60,343 bases of DNA, taken from Chara braunii. Taxonomy: Eukaryota > Streptophyta > Charophyceae > Charales > Characeae. Below the pieces are notes generated by a model that was not told the DNA's origin, did no database searches, and worked only from the letters and a program-made list of their open reading frames with translations. Where the stretch lies: contig BFEA01000213.1 in the NCBI GenBank assembly GCA_003427395.1, positions 928,145-988,487 of the forward strand, given 5' to 3'. Shown here one piece after another: positions 21,878 to 32,961 of the stretch. Position 1 is the first letter of the stretch. Every line of letters starts with the position of its first letter. Position numbers and translations under genes: made by a program.

Positions 21878-23619
21878 GGGGACGGAAGCTCAACGTTGGG
21901 TCCAAGAGGAAGTATAAGAAAGTAGGAGAGAAGGCGCGACTAGTGCCAGTTCTGATCACTCAGGAAAAGGAAGTGTATTACAAGGAAGAACGCGAGTGGA
22001 TCAGAACGTTGAAGGAGAAAGGTGAGAAGGGGCCGTGTTCATTGACGGATGACAGGGTCAAGGAGATGATCATTGGAGAGGATGGTCTCCTTACTAAGGA
22101 GGAAATCAAATTTTTTATCGACGTTATGAAGAAAATTCATCTTGCTTATGCTTTTGATGATGATGAGCGTGGAAGTCTGGATGTCGATATGATTCCAATG
22201 ATCCGGATTCATATGGTACCGCATGAGCCATGGAATATGAGAGACCCACGATATCCGAATCCAGACGATCACCGGAAGGTGGTGGATTATCTTGATGGTA
22301 AGATTCAGACCAAAGTGGCAGACTATTCGTATGGACCGTATGCGTCTCCTTGGTTCTGCTTTATCAAGCCGAACGGTGTTTTGCGATGGGTTCAGGACCT
22401 GCAAAAATCAAATTTTGTAACAGTCCGAGATGCGGGTGGACTTCTGAACGCCGATCAACTCTCAGAATCTTATGCAGGCCGGCCCATCATCACCTTAATT
22501 GATTTATATTCATGGTATGATCAGTTTCCGCTGTACACAGCGGATTGACCTATGACGGCAATGCATACGCCTCGGGGACTGCTTTATATGTGCGCGGCTC
22601 CACAGGGATGGACAAATGCCGTGACAATTGTGCAGAGATATATGATGAGAGTCATGCAGCCGCTTTGTCCGGACGTGACTTCTCCATATATTGATGATTT
22701 GGCTATCCCAGGACCCTGAGTCAAGGACGAGACTGAAGTGTTACCCGACGTTCGAAAGTTCGTGTGAGAACATATCAGCAATGTGGAAAAGGTTCTGAGG
22801 AAACTGAAGGAGTATAACCTCACAACTAGTGGGGTTAAATCAAGGCATGGTATGAGGAAGGCGGTAATACTGGGTTTCCTTTGTGATGAGAAGGGTTGTC
22901 GGCCAGATGCCCAGAAGACAAATAAGATTTTGGAGTGACCGACTCCTTTCAGATCTATTACCGACATTCGAAGTTTTCTCGGGACTTGCGGATTTTGGCG
23001 TATTTTTATCCACAGATTCGCAGCAAGGGTGGAACACTTGCGGAAGTTAGTACGCAAGAACCAGGTCTGGGAGTAGGGACCGAAGCACCAGGCAGCCGTT
23101 GAGGATATTAAAGCTAAGTTTCGAGAAGGCGGTCTGATTCTGGGAGTTCCTTTCTTTGATGATGCTGAAGGCCGTCCTTTCATCATTGAGACCGATGCAG
23201 GTCCTACCGCTTTGGGAGGAGTTTTGGTCCAAAAGGATGGGGAAGGACGGGAACGGCCTTTGAGATTCGAAAGCAGAACTCTGAATATTACTGAGCGGAA
23301 CTACTCCCAGTTCAAGAAGGAAACTCTCGCTGTGCTTCACTGTCTGCATATTTTCATGAATTATGTATTTGGCAGGCGGTTCATTCTACGAGTTGATCCT
23401 ACGGCTCTGTCTCAATCGTTGAAGAACTATTCTCCTTCAGATCCGACCATTGCTCGATCGCTGACGTATATTTGGATGTTCAATTTTGAGATTGAGCGCA
23501 TTTCAGGTACCCAGAATCGAGCAGATGGGTTGAGTCGTGTTGATTGGGACTCATCGACGAATCAGGCTGAGGATTCATTCCTGTGGATGGATTCCTGGAA
23601 GGAGAAGAGTCACAGTTGA
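21871..23619 (+). pseudogene. pol: E1 reverse transcriptase and RNase H, broken
   Basis: The -1 frame encodes a pre-RT segment, then RT: SPWFCFIKPNG, LIDLYSWYDQFPL with the first catalytic Asp, PQGWTNAV, and the YIDD catalytic box at 22,687-22,698. RNase H follows, with Asp in PFIIETDAGP, Glu in KKETLAVLH and Asp in LRVDPTAL, ending RADGLSR as usual for Ty3 elements. Stops: 22,546 TGA (Arg in E2), 22,717 TGA, 22,765 TGA, 22,936 TGA and 23,074 TAG; the last three fall on Trp in E2. A 1-nt indel near 23,590 moves integrase to another frame. The core catalytic residues remain although the frame is broken. Confidence 0.92.
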
Positions 23620-25226
23620 GTATTAACTCATACAATTATTTGGCGGATGCAACAACCCGGAATGGAAAAACCATCTGGAATGCTCCTTGTTTCCATCATG
23701 TGCGATCAGAGCTTGTGATTGGGGAGCCGTTCATTGAGGAAGACCCATGGGGTGAAAGAACATCAGAGCAAATGATGAATTTGGCTTTGTCTGATGAAGT
23801 CGAGCTCATCAAAGAGCCACTGACGATTAAGTATGGGCATGAGCAGGCTGATAAGACCTTCAAGATCACTGGAGAGATGTCATTCCTTGTAAATTCTCTA
23901 ATTCACGAGGACCGCCTGAAAATGATGAATGAAGAAGCAGAAGGCAGTGATTTCAGAAAAGCTTTCAGAGAAGGAGAGTATGATGAGGAGCATAAATTAA
24001 TGGGAATGTGGTTGAATGGTGAGTTGAGGGAGGATGAGGTGGATCCAGTTGTTCGTCAGAAAAGTAAGGATTTTGTTGTAAGATATAGTCATCTTTTCAA
24101 GAAATCCGACGGTGATATTCCAAGAAGAGTGGTATGTGAGGTTACGCGACAACTTGATGTGATTGCAACTTTGCATGATGGGGTCGCAGGCGAACATAGA
24201 TCGGCACGAGTCACTTTGAAAAAGATTCAACATCTTTATTTTTGAGAAGGAATGAACAGGATGGTAAATGACTTCTGTAACTCTTGTCTTCCTTGCCAAA
24301 GGCGATCTAATCTGCGTTTTTTTGAACCTCTTAATCCACGCTATGTCGTTGAGCAAGGAGCAGTAGTACACCTTGATCTGTTGGTCATGCCACCTGGGAT
24401 AAATAGGTACAGATATATCTTCAACGCAAGAGATAATCTGACTGGGTTCGTTGATGGTTGTGCCATTCGCGAGCGTACTGGGCATGTTTTAGCAGAATGC
24501 ATTGAGGAATATTATCTTCAGTACCCATTTGTCCGGGAAATTGTCATGGATCGAGGTGGTGAGTTTCGGGCTGGGGAAGTGCAGGCGTTTCTGAAGAAAC
24601 TTGGAGTAAGCTTTAGCTATACTACAAGGGCACATCCCCAGGCCAATGCGCCAGTTGAACGTGGACATGCCACTCTAACAAATTTGTTGGCTAAATGGTG
24701 CGGAGACGATCCTTCAAGATGACCGATATATCTGAGAACGACATTCTTTGTTGAGAATGTCACCATAAAGCGGACAACTGGATACGCTCCAGTCACATTG
24801 TGGTTTGGGCGTCATGCAACTTTTTCGATTGAAAGTTTTCTTACCACTTGGAGAAAGCAGGATGTGGAAACGAAGCTTTCAACGGAGGAGTTGTTGGAAT
24901 TGAGGGCAAAACAAGTGATGATCACTGAGGAAAGGATTGAGGAGGCCGCTGCCTCTACTGCAGAGAGTAGACAGGCCGACAAGGAAAGGTGGGATAAGGG
25001 GCCTCGCGTTCGTAAGGAACCATTGGAAGTAGGGGATATCGTACTTCTTTATGATTCGTCCTTGGAAAAACAATGGTCTCGGAAATTGGACAGCCGATGG
25101 TTGGGGCCCTATCGTATTATCAGGAAATCTGAGCATGGGGCTTATGAGATCGAAGAGATGGATGGGGCTCGAGGTAGAAATTGGGTGTCGGGAATGCATT
25201 TGAGAAAATTTATTCCAAGGTCTTAA
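23583..25226 (+). pseudogene. pol: E1 integrase with GPY/F-type C-terminus, two TGA codons
   Basis: One 547-codon frame has only two internal stops, TGA at 24,243 and 24,720. Both are at positions where Trp is expected, and E2 has TGA at the same two places. N-terminal zinc domain: His at 24,174 and 24,195, then CNSCLPCQRRS. Catalytic triad intact: Asp in VVHLDLLVMP (24,375), Asp in IVMDRGGEF (24,549), Glu in APVERGHATL (24,657). The C-terminal module contains SRWLGPYRII. No chromodomain is seen. The first ~200 codons upstream of the zinc domain are an acidic spacer. It ends at TAA 25,224-25,226. Confidence 0.92.
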
Positions 25227-26753
25227 AAAAAGGGTTTTTTTTTTTTTTGTAAACTTCTTTTTCAGAACTTGCTTTTCCTCTTTTTTTTCTTTTGGGATCA
25301 CTAAATGCTGACTAGTTCTGAGGACAGACAAGGGAATTATAACTTTGGACTCTTGGGATTTGATTTTAATTCTGGGACCTATGGTTCCATGTTTTTGTAT
25401 AAATAATAAATTCTACGACTCCTGTTCGTGAAATTATGTTGTGATTTTGGATCGAAAATTTGTTGATTCCTAAATTTGAATGATTTCTTGTTACTTTTTT
25501 CGATGAAATGTGATGCAATGCAAATTTATGAATATTTTTGGACTGGAATATTATGGAACTCTCCGTGAAAATGTATGTTGTTATTTGATGTATATTCTCG
25601 TTGTAAAAAAAAAAAAGTTCTAGGAAAATGATATGTAATTTGCATTATATGGCTTGCGGCATAACTATGAGTTATTCACAAAACATGTAATGCAATTATT
25701 TATCATAACCTAGAACTTTCGTAATGTTTTTATTTATCATGTTATGATGAGTCCTGATGCAGTTAGCTCTGTAGGTGGTAGTGAGGCCTACGCCGGAACT
25801 CAGTTCCTGGTCCATAGTGGGATGCTGTCATTTTTTCTTTTTTTAAGGAAGGTGGCTACACTATCATTGAAAGGGGGGATGGTATTATTGTGATTGTCGG
25901 AATCTTGCTTCTGAGGGTGACGACTGCCGCTCGTCATGGGGAAAAGAGTGGTCACCTTGACCTTGTGACGAATGGGGTCGCCTCGCCTTCATGCCCGGGT
26001 CTGACCAGCCTAGGTCATAGAGAAAGGGTAGTTCAACCTTGCAGGTAGGGGAATGGCAAGCACATGATACTGGAATCGGAGGGAAGGTGGTGCGGCTCGA
26101 GTCTAAAGCGGGGCTTGACGTCGAGATGTTATCCCTTGAGGATTACACCACTCCTCGACGCATATCACAAAGCATGCAGGAAAAATGTCATATATGATAA
26201 CTCGTAATTGGAATGGGATACAAAACCTGAACAAGGACTTTTGATAAATGGTTTCTCTCATGAATGGTTGGTTCATATTCTGTCTGGGCCGCTCAGGAGG
26301 TTATTTATTTTGAAATACCCGTCAGGGGGTTAAACCTGATCTTTTAGATAAATGTAAATATTAGCCAACTGAGGTTTAGAAGACTAGCCGGAGGCTATTT
26401 CTGGTACCATTCTGAGACACTAAAATAATGTTTAGAGTTGCCGCCAGTGGGATGATGCTGTGACCATTTAGACAAAGTTTCTGAATATTTTAGTAATTCC
26501 GGAACTTGAACCGGTATAAATTCAGGTTTTGGTGAAAGGCTTGCCAGAGGCTACATCTGGTACCATTCCAATTAAGGATGATTGAATTTTAGATTACCGA
26601 GACAATAACTCGGATTTTGGTTGTAAGCTTCGACTTATTTTCGATTGAAAGAAATTTTGTTGAAAAGAGTTCCATAAGAATCCAGAGAGCCCTATATTGT
26701 TGACTAATATAGGGTGAACGACGGGGACGTCGTTCAATGAGGTTTGGGATTGT
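25227..26753 (+). other. E1 3' untranslated region with a displaced polypurine tract
   Basis: No coding frame. A classical polypurine tract GAAAGGGGGGA lies at 25,869-25,879 and is followed directly by TGG, yet the 3' LTR starts 874 bp later. The bases next to the LTR (GAGGTTTGGGAT) are only weakly purine-rich. Either the upstream tract is the true plus-strand primer of an ancestral form with other LTR borders, or this element uses a weak tract. Confidence 0.6.
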
Positions 26754-27557
26754 TGTCGGGGCAAAAACCCTGACAAGGGTATTTGCCGGTGTTTTTGAAC
26801 GTTGGACGTTGTCCGACTCTTGCGTTGAATTGAAAGACTTGATGAAACTGATGTTTGCCAAACGTTTATTCAGACCAGCGCTATGACTGAGAAACCTAAA
26901 CCTTTTAGAACCTGACGTCATCAACGCAAGGCGACATCGACGTCCGCACGGGATAGCGGAAGTCAGCACTGTCATCCGCTGGTTTTTCGACGAGACCGCA
27001 GTAGTGTGCAGTCATGGAAAGACTAGAGTTACCTAAAATAATACCGCGCGGCTGATTCAGGACTTAAGTGGGCTAAAAAGAGGGTTGCGTGGGGTATAAG
27101 GCCGCGACGCAGGCGGCGGGGTTTGACGTCGAGCCTTGGGGCCGATAGGCCAATGCCAAGGCTTACCCGGTTCGATGGACGACCAAGCCGCGGTCACGCG
27201 GCTAACCGGTATGGGTAGGCCCCGGACAGGAATGCCGGCAGGCCACAGGCTGGGCAGCCCTGCTAGGGCACAGCCTGGGCAGGCCTGCTAGGCCAGATAC
27301 AGGCGGAGCCTGCAAGGCCGCAGGCAGGAGAATCAGCTGGGCTAGCTCTTCATATTGAAGAGCTGCTCCTGTTTAACGTGAAACAGGAGCTCGCCCCGTA
27401 GGTTACGTCACCCGACTACCACCCAACAGACACCAGGATCGAATCTGAGAAACTGTAACTACCGGGCTAGCTCCTTTTGGACCAGCCCAGTCTTTTGGGC
27501 ACGGCCGATCTCGGCCGTCCGATCAAGAAGATCTCGCGGCTGAGATCAGCCGCGCGC

Positions 27558-27629
27558 GAGATTAGCATGGCCCCTGCGCAAGGATGACACGCATAAATCG
27601 AGAAATAGTCCAAATTTTTTTTTTTTTTT
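27558..27629 (+). ncRNA. U6: U6 snRNA 3' half in the E1 3' LTR
   Basis: Same fragment as at 13,696. This copy is closer to genuine U6: GACACGCATAAATCGAG, then GTCCAAA and a 15-base T run. The ACAGAGA box and 5' end are absent. It is not expected to be functional in splicing. Confidence 0.92.
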
Positions 27630-27740
27630 TCGAGTCCATCTGGACTCCAACTCGGGTCTGCATTGCAACAGTTCGTGGGTGAACCCACGAACACAGCACG
27701 ACCGTTGGCATAAGCCAACGGGAATTCTAAAAAAAAAAAA

Positions 27741-27843
27741 NNNNNNNNNNNNNNNNNNNNNNNNNNNNNNNNNNNNNNNNNNNNNNNNNNNNNNNNNNNN
27801 NNNNNNNNNNNNNNNNNNNNNNNNNNNNNNNNNNNNNNNNNNN
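27741..27843. other. Assembly gap (103 N)
   Basis: N run inside the poly-A of the 3' LTR, directly joined to adapter sequence. The 5' LTR has an uninterrupted poly-A here, so nothing biological seems to be missing. Confidence 1.
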
Positions 27844-27896
27844 ATCGGAAGAGCGTCGTGTAGGGAAAGAGTGTAGATCTCGGTGGTCGCCGTATC
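27844..27896. other. Illumina TruSeq adapter contamination
   Basis: ATCGGAAGAGCGTCGTGTAG continuing to GGTCGCCGTATC is the reverse complement of the Illumina universal (P5) adapter. It is flanked by N on the left and poly-A on the right, and is absent from the homologous 5' LTR site. It is an assembly artefact and should be masked. Confidence 0.98.
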
Positions 27897-27940
27897 TAAA
27901 AAAAAAAAAAAAAAAAAAAAGGTAAAAAAAGAAAATGAAC

Positions 27941-28756
27941 GAGGCAATTGCCTCGTGGTAGGAAAAGAACAGTCCTTTGGAACTGTGTGGGAGCACAAAA
28001 CTCCCACTTCGTTTTTTTTTGCCCAACACACTGTGGCTGCGAGATCTTGAATCTCACGGCCCACAGTACTCGCGTGGGAGAATGAGAGAGAGGGACGTGG
28101 GAGTTGGGAGGGGGAGGTCCCACTCCTCCCAACCTGCCAACCGCCCTTCCCTTTTTCAGGGGAAGGCAGAGGGAAATAAGGGAAGGCTGTTCCATGCAAC
28201 AGCACGAACCTGGTTGAGGTAAAAGCCAGGTTCATTGGGAATTAGAAAGTTAGTTTTTCTTTTTCTTTTCTTTATTTTCTGTGAGGACACTTGTCCTCAC
28301 GTGGTGCTGGCTCTGGCACAAGCTGCCAGAGGTAACTGTCAGGCTCCCATTTTTGCAGGGAGCCTGGAAAATTAAAGGCCACTAAGGAAAAGGCTAAATA
28401 CAGTCTTTTCCCCGATGTATCTGCCCTCGAAAAAAGGTCCAGATACATCAAACTGTAAGGGGCTATAACTTTCCAACCCCTTATCAGAAAAATAAAATAA
28501 AAACACTTTTGGAAATGGCAGGACACCAGCTATCTCGCCAGATTCCGAGATAACTGGGAAAAATAAAAATAAAAATAAAATAGGGCAGTTAAAGAAACTG
28601 CCCCACACCAAGGCTGTGGATGTCGTGCGGCCACAGTCAGCCCTGGATCTAGGCTAGATCAAGGGCTCACTGTGAGCCCGCGTTTTTGCCTGGGGGCTGG
28701 AGTGACATCCGACTCTCTTCAGCCAATATAAAAAAGGCAGCTGCCCCCCAGCTGCC
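27941..28756. other. Hairpin array of the E1 3' LTR
   Basis: Homologous to 13,909-14,724. Most stems are kept although the sequence has diverged. Some are improved: CAGGCTCCC/GGGAGCCTG, GAACCTGG/CCAGGTTC, GATCTA/TAGATC. Two lose a pair (ACAGTCC/GAACTGT and CTATCTCG/CGAGATAA). Confidence 0.88.
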
Positions 28757-28992
28757 ACACAAAGCACTCGTGCTGCCAGTGTGTGACGGGCACACTTGAG
28801 TGTTGTGGCTGTTGGAGCTGCTGCTGAGGCAACGTAAGGAGGAGCTGGAGGACTGCTGAGGCAACGTGAGGAGGAGCTGGAGGACTGCAGAGGAGTACCA
28901 GGAGGAGGATTGGGCAGCCATAGCCAAGGCAGGGAGCACTATGCTCCGCTCCCCTTTGGCTGGTGTTGGTCCCATGGGACAGGCCCAGTGGC

Positions 28993-29515
28993 ACTGCGGT
29001 ACTACGGCAGGCGGCACAGGCTTTTACTGCGGTAGTACGAGAGTGCTGCCGAAATTTTGTTGCAGCGGCACAGGCTTTTACTACGGTAGTACGAAAGTGC
29101 TGCCGAAATTTTGCTGCGGCGGCATAGGTTTTTTTTGCGGTAGTATGAAAGTGTTGCCGAAATTTTGTTGCGGCGGCACAAGCTTTTACTGCGGTAGTAC
29201 GAGAGTGTTGTCGAAATTTTGCTGCGGCGGCACGGTTTTTTTCAGCAGTGGTGCGGAAGCGCTGCCGGTTTTTTTGTGGTGCCAGGCCTGTTTTTTCAGC
29301 GGTGGTGCGAAAGCGCTGCCGGTTTTTTTTTGTGGCTGCAGGCCTGGTTTTTCAGCGGTGGTGCGGAAGCGCTGCCGGTTTTTTTTTTGCGGCAGCAGGC
29401 TTGTTTTTTCAGTGGTGGTGCGGAAGCGCCACGGGTTTTCTATGACGACGGTTCCGGGTTTTTCGGCAGTGGTGCGGTAGCGCTGTCGAAATCTTTCGAC
29501 GGTGACTCCGGTTTA
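28993..29515. repeat. 54-bp tandem repeat array (E1 3' LTR)
   Basis: Copy of the 14,969-15,480 array, with the same two unit types (GCGGTAGTACGAGAGTGC; then CAGCGGTGGTGCGGAAGCGC). Unit order and small indels differ slightly. Confidence 0.92.
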
Positions 29516-29964
29516 ACCAGCCGTGGTGCGGGAGCGCTGCGATAATTTTACGACGGCGACGCAGGGTGTCGCGACAAGCGATCGTTCTAAGGAGTGGTAT
29601 GGATTGTTTTGCGGGCGACTCATTGTAACGATCGTCTTCTCTGGAGTGTGATTTACACGGTCTTCATGAGAGGCCCGTTTCTTCAATTTCACTTAAGGTC
29701 AGTCAGTTAAATTGACTCAGTTCCCTTCACACCTGAGTGAACACACACTTGCTTTGACCTGTTTTTCACTGAATGTTCATTGAAAAAGGGAAAAGAATGT
29801 GTGTTCTTGCGTGTATGACTGAGAGTCTGACAATGGTAAAGAAATGCATGGTGGTCTGTGTGTCGTTGGGTTTTGACTGCAGGTACGGCATGTGGACTGA
29901 AATGGATGAGGGTTATAGCGGTGAAAGAATGGTTGACTTTTCATCTTTGTGCTTGTGTTCTATG

Positions 29965-29972
29965 TATAAATA
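29965..29972 (+). promoter_or_regulatory. TATA box of the E1 3' LTR
   Basis: TATAAATA, identical to that of the 5' LTR. Transcription from here would read out through the LTR ORFs into flanking DNA. Confidence 0.6.
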
Positions 29973-30669
29973 AAAGACAGAGAAGACGACGAGAAACGAA
30001 GCGAGCATAAGGAAGAGAAGTTCAACTTGGTTTAGACTTATTCCTGAGGTTACCCATTCTTTCCTAAATAACCCTCTTCCATCTATGCCTGTCAGTCTGA
30101 ATGATTCTATCTTTCTACGATTCCTCTTTCTTCGTCTAAGTTTACTTTGACGCTAGGCGGCAAGACTTTATTTGTCTGCCGTGTAGGTGTTTTCCCTTTT
30201 TTCTAGGAGGCATCTGGGGCGGGGGTTCGTTGCCTTACGGGCCGGCCCTGTTATCGACTCAGAGTGGACCGCTTTGCGGGGGGGTACTATGCCGATTCCG
30301 NGGAGACGGCCCGACTTATGAGATCCGAGTTTTGTACTCGGGCGAGGAGAAGGAGTATCCCAGACCACCTCTTAGGGTAATGGAAAAGGTATCTAGACGG
30401 AAGAAAATTATTTCTTGACGCCTTGCAAAAAAGGAAAATTGCCTTAGCAATCTTGTTTTAAGTGGTCATCTTAGGTACCACTACCGTATGGAGAGTTGGC
30501 GCCACAAACCACCCGACTCATGTCCTATTAGCTGAATGGAGTACGGTTAGATACTCCTGACGTGGTTGGTCGTGTCATAAGAAACACGGGCCGTAAGGAA
30601 GACAAAAACTGAATAATACTCAAGGGCAAAAGTTTAACTCAAAACACATTTGTCTTCTTTTTCTTTCAG

Positions 30670-31182
30670 ATGGCTATGAGAACCACAAAACTATTCCTTT
30701 TCAACAATCGTGATGCGGCAGCGGAGAGAGTTGAACTCCAAAGGCGTGATGGAGTGAGGGTAGAAAGGGTAAGCCGACTTATTTATAATCCGTCATAATT
30801 ATATTCCGAGGAGGACGTTCCGCGATTTTGGGGTGGTAGTGCGCAAAGACCCCCCAGGCGACTTGTTTTCGGGAGTGATAACGGCTTGGATATTCTTCAT
30901 TACGAGTTCGCACCTCCATTGCCCGAGCGTCACTTCGTCAATATGAACCTGGTGGTGTTGCAGCCCTATGAGATCAACAGACGAGTGGACAAAATCCCTG
31001 AAATAAGGCTGATGTTCGTCCGTTACGTGCTTTGGCTGAACGAGCGACAAGGCCCATTTTTTGGCATATACTACTCGGAGCGGATACGTGCCAATAGGTA
31101 TGCAATTATAGGGGCTGAAGCATTATATGATGATGAAGTGAAAAATGAAGCGGGAGAACTCGAGGAGTTTTTACGTGACTGA
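30670..31182 (+). pseudogene. LTR-borne unknown ORF 1 (3' LTR)
   Basis: Base-identical to 16,634-17,146, including the TAA at 30,796-30,798 and the splice-acceptor-like tract before the ATG. It keeps a strong promoter arrangement (TATA 700 bp upstream) even outside the genomic RNA. See the 5' copy for description. Confidence 0.5.
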
Positions 31183-31205
31183 TTTCGATTCGTTCCGATA
31201 CGCAG

Positions 31206-31586
31206 ATGCCTGGAGCACGACGAGACTTGACGATCCCGAGGTATCTGCTGGTCTGTGCTACACCTGAGGAGGATCTCATCAGGAGTGCAGCGCGACTTTT
31301 ACGAGTACGAGATGAATCTCCTATCGACGGGTTCGGCTTCGTTGGACTGCTTCGAAGTGGCGAGGGATTTTTCCCTAATACTCACGCGGATTTTAGAGCC
31401 AACATGGCTCGAACTTCCGACGAGCTTTACGGTTATACTTTGTATTTCCACCGCACGAGTAACCTCCAATGTCTCTTTCGAGTCATTGTGAGTATCAAGA
31501 TTACCTCGTCCGGTAGGCGTTTCGGCGTCGTCCGGATTCGGGACACAGAGACTCGACACCTGTTTGGACTTAGTCGACTTCCCTGA
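31206..31586 (+). CDS. LTR-borne unknown ORF 2 (3' LTR)
   Basis: Base-identical to 17,170-17,550; 126 codons, no recognised domain, same ambiguity about the true frame. Confidence 0.35.
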   Translation: MPGARRDLTIPRYLLVCATPEEDLIRSAARLLRVRDESPIDGFGFVGLLRSGEGFFPNTHADFRANMARTSDELYGYTLYFHRTSNLQCLFRVIVSIKITSSGRRFGVVRIRDTETRHLFGLSRLP

Positions 31587-31613
31587 GTTATAGTTTGGAG
31601 ACTAGCCTCTCGG

Positions 31614-31757
31614 ATGACCTCCTTCTATAATACTCGGATTGTTAGAGTCATGCGATGTAGACGAAGGTCTACTTTGATTTTCGTCGACGACGAGCTGGCA
31701 CGTTTGGATTTATTGGAGACACAGGTGCGCAGCGAGCGAGAGATTTACCAGGATTAG
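31614..31757 (+). CDS. LTR-borne small ORF 3 (3' LTR)
   Basis: Base-identical to 17,578-17,721; 47 codons ending REIYQD. Immediately downstream the two LTRs start to differ again (17,732 versus 31,768). Confidence 0.3.
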   Translation: MTSFYNTRIVRVMRCRRRSTLIFVDDELARLDLLETQVRSEREIYQD

Positions 31758-32961
31758 ACATCGTCTTCTGAAATCTTACTCAGATTTCAGAAAACACTTC
31801 GCATGGACTCAGTCCCGTTGAGGAAACCATATAACTTATGGTTTCACGAGGTAATCTAAAAACAAAAACAAAACACCGTATGTAGTTAGGACCGCCGGAT
31901 GGATAGTATTCGGATTACCCCGATGATTTCACTATCATGCTTATGCATTGAGGGGTAATCGTTCGCATAAAAATAAGCTGGATAAAGTGAAAAACGAACA
32001 TCTGAAAAAGTTGTCAAGCGAAGCAGCGGAAGATGAAACATTTCTACGTTGTGTAACTTGGTGTTGGAGATGGATACTCCATCATTCGTGGAACAGAAAG
32101 AATAATTATTGTCCAGGAGGACAAAGCGACCAACAAAGTTGTCACTCGCTCCTCCAAGTAGTTGTATATGGTACGGAAACGTGGTCGAACCGGGAGTTCA
32201 AACATTGACCAGGAACCAGATCACTTGTTGATCTGTATGGTACCAATGATATTTATTTACAGAAGTTATTCATGACAAGTTTCAGTAGTCATGATAAGAA
32301 GATCATCCTTAGTTTATTTCTTTAAATTAATAATCTTTGGAACGACAATATAAAAAGTTATGTCAGTCATACAGGTTGAAAAAAGACACTTTGGCAGACC
32401 AGCTCATCAAGTCAACGATTTGGATTGTGTGATTTTGTTTTAAATATGAGAATTTTGTTGTTTGATTGCTAGGGACTAAGGATCGTTTTCACGTTTGGTT
32501 GAGACTATCCTAGTCGACCGACGTACGTTTCGTACTTGGGAGATCAGCGCCCCAGAGAACGGACGTGCTCGGGTTCATTCGGAGTTTAGTCAAACGATTC
32601 CTATACTGCAGCGAGACGAGCAAACACCCTCGGTTGATCTACCTCTGCGATTGCATTTAAAAGCCTTCGCACGTGGATCAGTAGCTCGGTAGGGATACGC
32701 CCCTAAGGGTGGTGACAACCCTTTAGGGATGCAAGCTTATGCCCTGCAGGAACCTGTCCTGTCGTAGGGGACCGTGGGATGTATGGCTGGCGCACCCGGC
32801 TAGAGCGGCGAAGGAGCGAAGCAGCCGCGTCCGTCCCGGTGGTTCACGGAACAGTATACGTCGTTCCCGAGTTGTCTTTAAAAGTTATGTTTTTAGGTAC
32901 ACTCCTGCGTGACATGGCCGGGAGGGCCCTCGTTTTCACGCGAGGGCCGATGCGCTCGACA

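Larger units (their letters stand above)
12869..32961 (+). mobile_element. Element 1 (E1): complete giant-LTR Ty3/gypsy-type retrotransposon
   Basis: A 20.1-kb element with two co-linear LTRs (12,869-18,925 and 26,754-32,961). Both begin TGTCG and end CGACA. The flanks show a 4-bp direct repeat ACGT (12,865-12,868 and 32,962-32,965), read as the target-site duplication. A PBS follows the 5' LTR after 2 bp. The interior runs in order gag, protease, RT, RNase H, integrase with a GPY/F-type C-terminus. The integrase-last order defines the Ty3/gypsy type. No chromodomain was seen. The copy is dead: the gag-protease frame has five stops, the pol frames seven, and there is one indel. LTR divergence of several percent outside one identical block indicates an old insertion. 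Confidence 0.93.
26754..32961 (+). repeat. E1 3' LTR (6,208 bp including artefact)
   Basis: Begins TGTCGGGGCAAAAACCCT and ends GCTCGACA like the 5' LTR. Removing the 103-base gap and 53-base adapter leaves 6,052 bp against 6,057 in the 5' copy. Differences are frequent (I count about 25 over the 480 bp homologous to 14,221-14,700), except for one block without any. Confidence 0.95.

Noticed and set aside
23583-23620. A second programmed frameshift between RNase H and integrase in E1
   Set aside because: E2 has both domains in one frame and no slippery sequence is present; a simple indel in E1 explains it.
27546-28235. 229-codon minus-strand frame
   Set aside because: It runs through a 103-N gap and the Illumina adapter; part of its sequence is a translated adapter.
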